Under the pieces are notes generated by a model. It saw only the letters and a program-made list of their open reading frames with translations. It did not search any database and had not been told where the DNA came from. Below are positions 5,903 through 6,904 of a stretch of 6,904 nucleotides of DNA, piece after piece (the first letter of the stretch is position 1; every line of letters begins with the position of its first letter). Both the position numbers and the translations under genes were made by a program. This DNA is from Bdellovibrionaceae bacterium UBA5009 (GTDB taxonomy: Bacteria; Bdellovibrionota; Bdellovibrionia; Bdellovibrionales; Bdellovibrionaceae), in contig DGYJ01000004.1 in NCBI GenBank assembly GCA_002396665.1, forward strand, positions 9,602 to 16,505. Reading direction: 5' to 3'.

Positions 5903-6904
5903 CAGTATCTCCAATACATATCAATAAATGGATAATATCCGTCCGTGGCTGAAATTTTAAATGATTCAATATTTGTAGTGTTTAGACTTAGCTGCAAATG
6001 AAATCTGTCCCAAATTTTAATAAATGAAACATATCCACCGACTTTTCTGTTCTCAAAGTTGTAATTTGGCCCAATCAATACGCGATTCCAGTTGCTCAAC
6101 AAAAATTCATATCCTGTTTGTAAACTACTGGTTCCAACCGACTTCAGCGCTGCCGCATCTTGAGCATTTTTAAATGAAACAACCGCAAGCGTGATATAAT
6201 TATGGGAAATAAGACTTCGATTAGATACCGAGTCCCACATGAATGTAATATTTGCAGTTGATTCATCTGAATTTGGAATTTTTGTAAAATTAAGTCCCAT
6301 GGATAAAATGGTTTCATTCGAATTGTAAAGTCTAAACTTAAATTGTCCATTGGGAGCTCCGACTGCGTTCGCCGGGGCCAAGGTTCCAATTGTCATCCAA
6401 GAATAAATTCCATAGTTGATTTGCCCTAAATAATTGACCAAAAACTCATCTTGCCAAAGAGACTCGGCCGTTTCACCGATAAATGGACCTTGCGTGACTA
6501 GTAGTTTGTATTTAGAAGAAATTGCCTGGGAAGATTTTTTAATAAATAAGCTTGTATCTGATTTATAATTTTCGTCTTCAGATGTCAGATCTATCCTAGC
6601 AACTTGATCGCCAACTTGTACCATCTGCATTTTTACCAAACTGCTCAGTGATGCCTCAAAGACAAAGGCCCCACCTTGCGGGCTGGTTGAGGCTTCATAA
6701 TTTTTTGAATTCACTTGCTCTTCAATATTAACAAAGCCAAAAATCCCACCTTCAATATCTTTAGTGATCAAGGCAAGCTTTTCACCGTCAACCAGCCTTT
6801 CCTGGCATACAAGAATTAAGCGCTGACTCGAAACCACGCGGCTAATTTTACAAAGAACTTTATACTTGGCCGATTTTATTGATTGGACACTTGTATCCGC
6901 CCCG
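5902..6904 (-). CDS. Probable outer-membrane beta-barrel protein, N-terminus outside the window
   Basis: The frame is open to the window edge (first full codon at 6903), so a GTG at 6837 is not the start; 333 residues are visible. I do not recognise a named family. Residues 1 to about 125 are rich in short strand-like stretches (KYKVLCKI, RLILVCQ, KLALITK) with Cys18 and Cys33, like a periplasmic domain. From about 152 to the end the chain alternates polar and hydrophobic or aromatic residues in repeated 8-12 residue stretches with turns between, for example SLQTGYEFLL, GGYVSFIKI and RFHLQLSLN. It ends YPFIDMYWRY with a terminal aromatic residue, the usual C-terminal signal of outer-membrane barrels. 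No transmembrane helices are seen. It lies directly upstream of the DUF885 gene and overlaps it by one base (TGATG), so the two form an operon. The barrel call is an inference from pattern; a soluble beta protein remains possible. Confidence 0.6.
   Translation of the reverse strand, partial: GADTSVQSIKSAKYKVLCKISRVVSSQRLILVCQERLVDGEKLALITKDIEGGIFGFVNIEEQVNSKNYEASTSPQGGAFVFEASLSSLVKMQMVQVGDQVARIDLTSEDENYKSDTSLFIKKSSQAISSKYKLLVTQGPFIGETAESLWQDEFLVNYLGQINYGIYSWMTIGTLAPANAVGAPNGQFKFRLYNSNETILSMGLNFTKIPNSDESTANITFMWDSVSNRSLISHNYITLAVVSFKNAQDAAALKSVGTSSLQTGYEFLLSNWNRVLIGPNYNFENRKVGGYVSFIKIWDRFHLQLSLNTTNIESFKISATDGYYPFIDMYWRY
5908..5912 (-). promoter_or_regulatory. Shine-Dalgarno of the DUF885 gene, inside the upstream coding region
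   Basis: GGAGA on the minus strand lies in the last codons of the barrel-like gene and 5 bases before ATG 5902. It selects that start and supports reinitiation by ribosomes finishing the upstream gene. Confidence 0.75.

Noticed and set aside
6144..6389. Second minus-strand frame inside the barrel-like gene
   Set aside because: Out-of-frame shadow with biased composition and no ribosome binding site.

Overview
The window is AT-rich, gene-dense DNA from a Gram-negative bacterium. Nearly every complete product carries a Sec signal peptide or a lipobox, and one partial product looks like an outer-membrane beta-barrel. Short intergenic gaps, many secreted hydrolases and orphan lipoproteins would fit a Bdellovibrionota-type (predatory or related) genome. 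That placement is an inference from gene content and style; no taxonomic marker is present.

Layout, left to right. (1) 2-658 (+): C-terminal two thirds of a ZnuA/TroA-type metal-binding protein of an ABC importer, cut by the window start. (2) 643-939 (-): small DUF4156-like lipoprotein whose 3' end overlaps the metal-binding gene tail to tail. (3) 993-1898 (+): PhnD-type substrate-binding lipoprotein, divergent from (2), with an inverted repeat over its ribosome binding site and start codon. (4) 1914-2555 (-): secreted YiiX/YebB-like permuted papain-fold hydrolase (C92-like), convergent with (3). (5) 2556-2699: divergent intergenic region with a terminator-like hairpin and a -10 box. (6) 2700-3641 and 3653-4018 (+): secreted HExxH zinc metalloprotease followed 11 bp later by a small secreted protein of unknown function, a likely two-gene operon. 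(7) 4043-5902 (-): full-length secreted DUF885 metallopeptidase-like protein. (8) 5902-6904 (-): gene just upstream of (7) in the same operon, start outside the window, probable outer-membrane beta-barrel protein; its stop codon overlaps the DUF885 start (TGATG).

How the genes may work together. The left part handles nutrient capture (metal and phosphonate/phosphate-like ligands) at the inner-membrane face of the periplasm, although no permease or ATPase gene is in view. The right part is a set of exported hydrolases: one C92-like cysteine hydrolase and two HExxH-type metal enzymes, each of the latter paired with an exported partner of unknown function. The least understood parts are the protease/small-protein pair, the barrel/DUF885 pair, and the control elements around the phnD start and in the 2556-2699 gap. 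I see no tRNA, rRNA, CRISPR array, insertion sequence or phage gene, and no gene-free stretch longer than about 150 bases.
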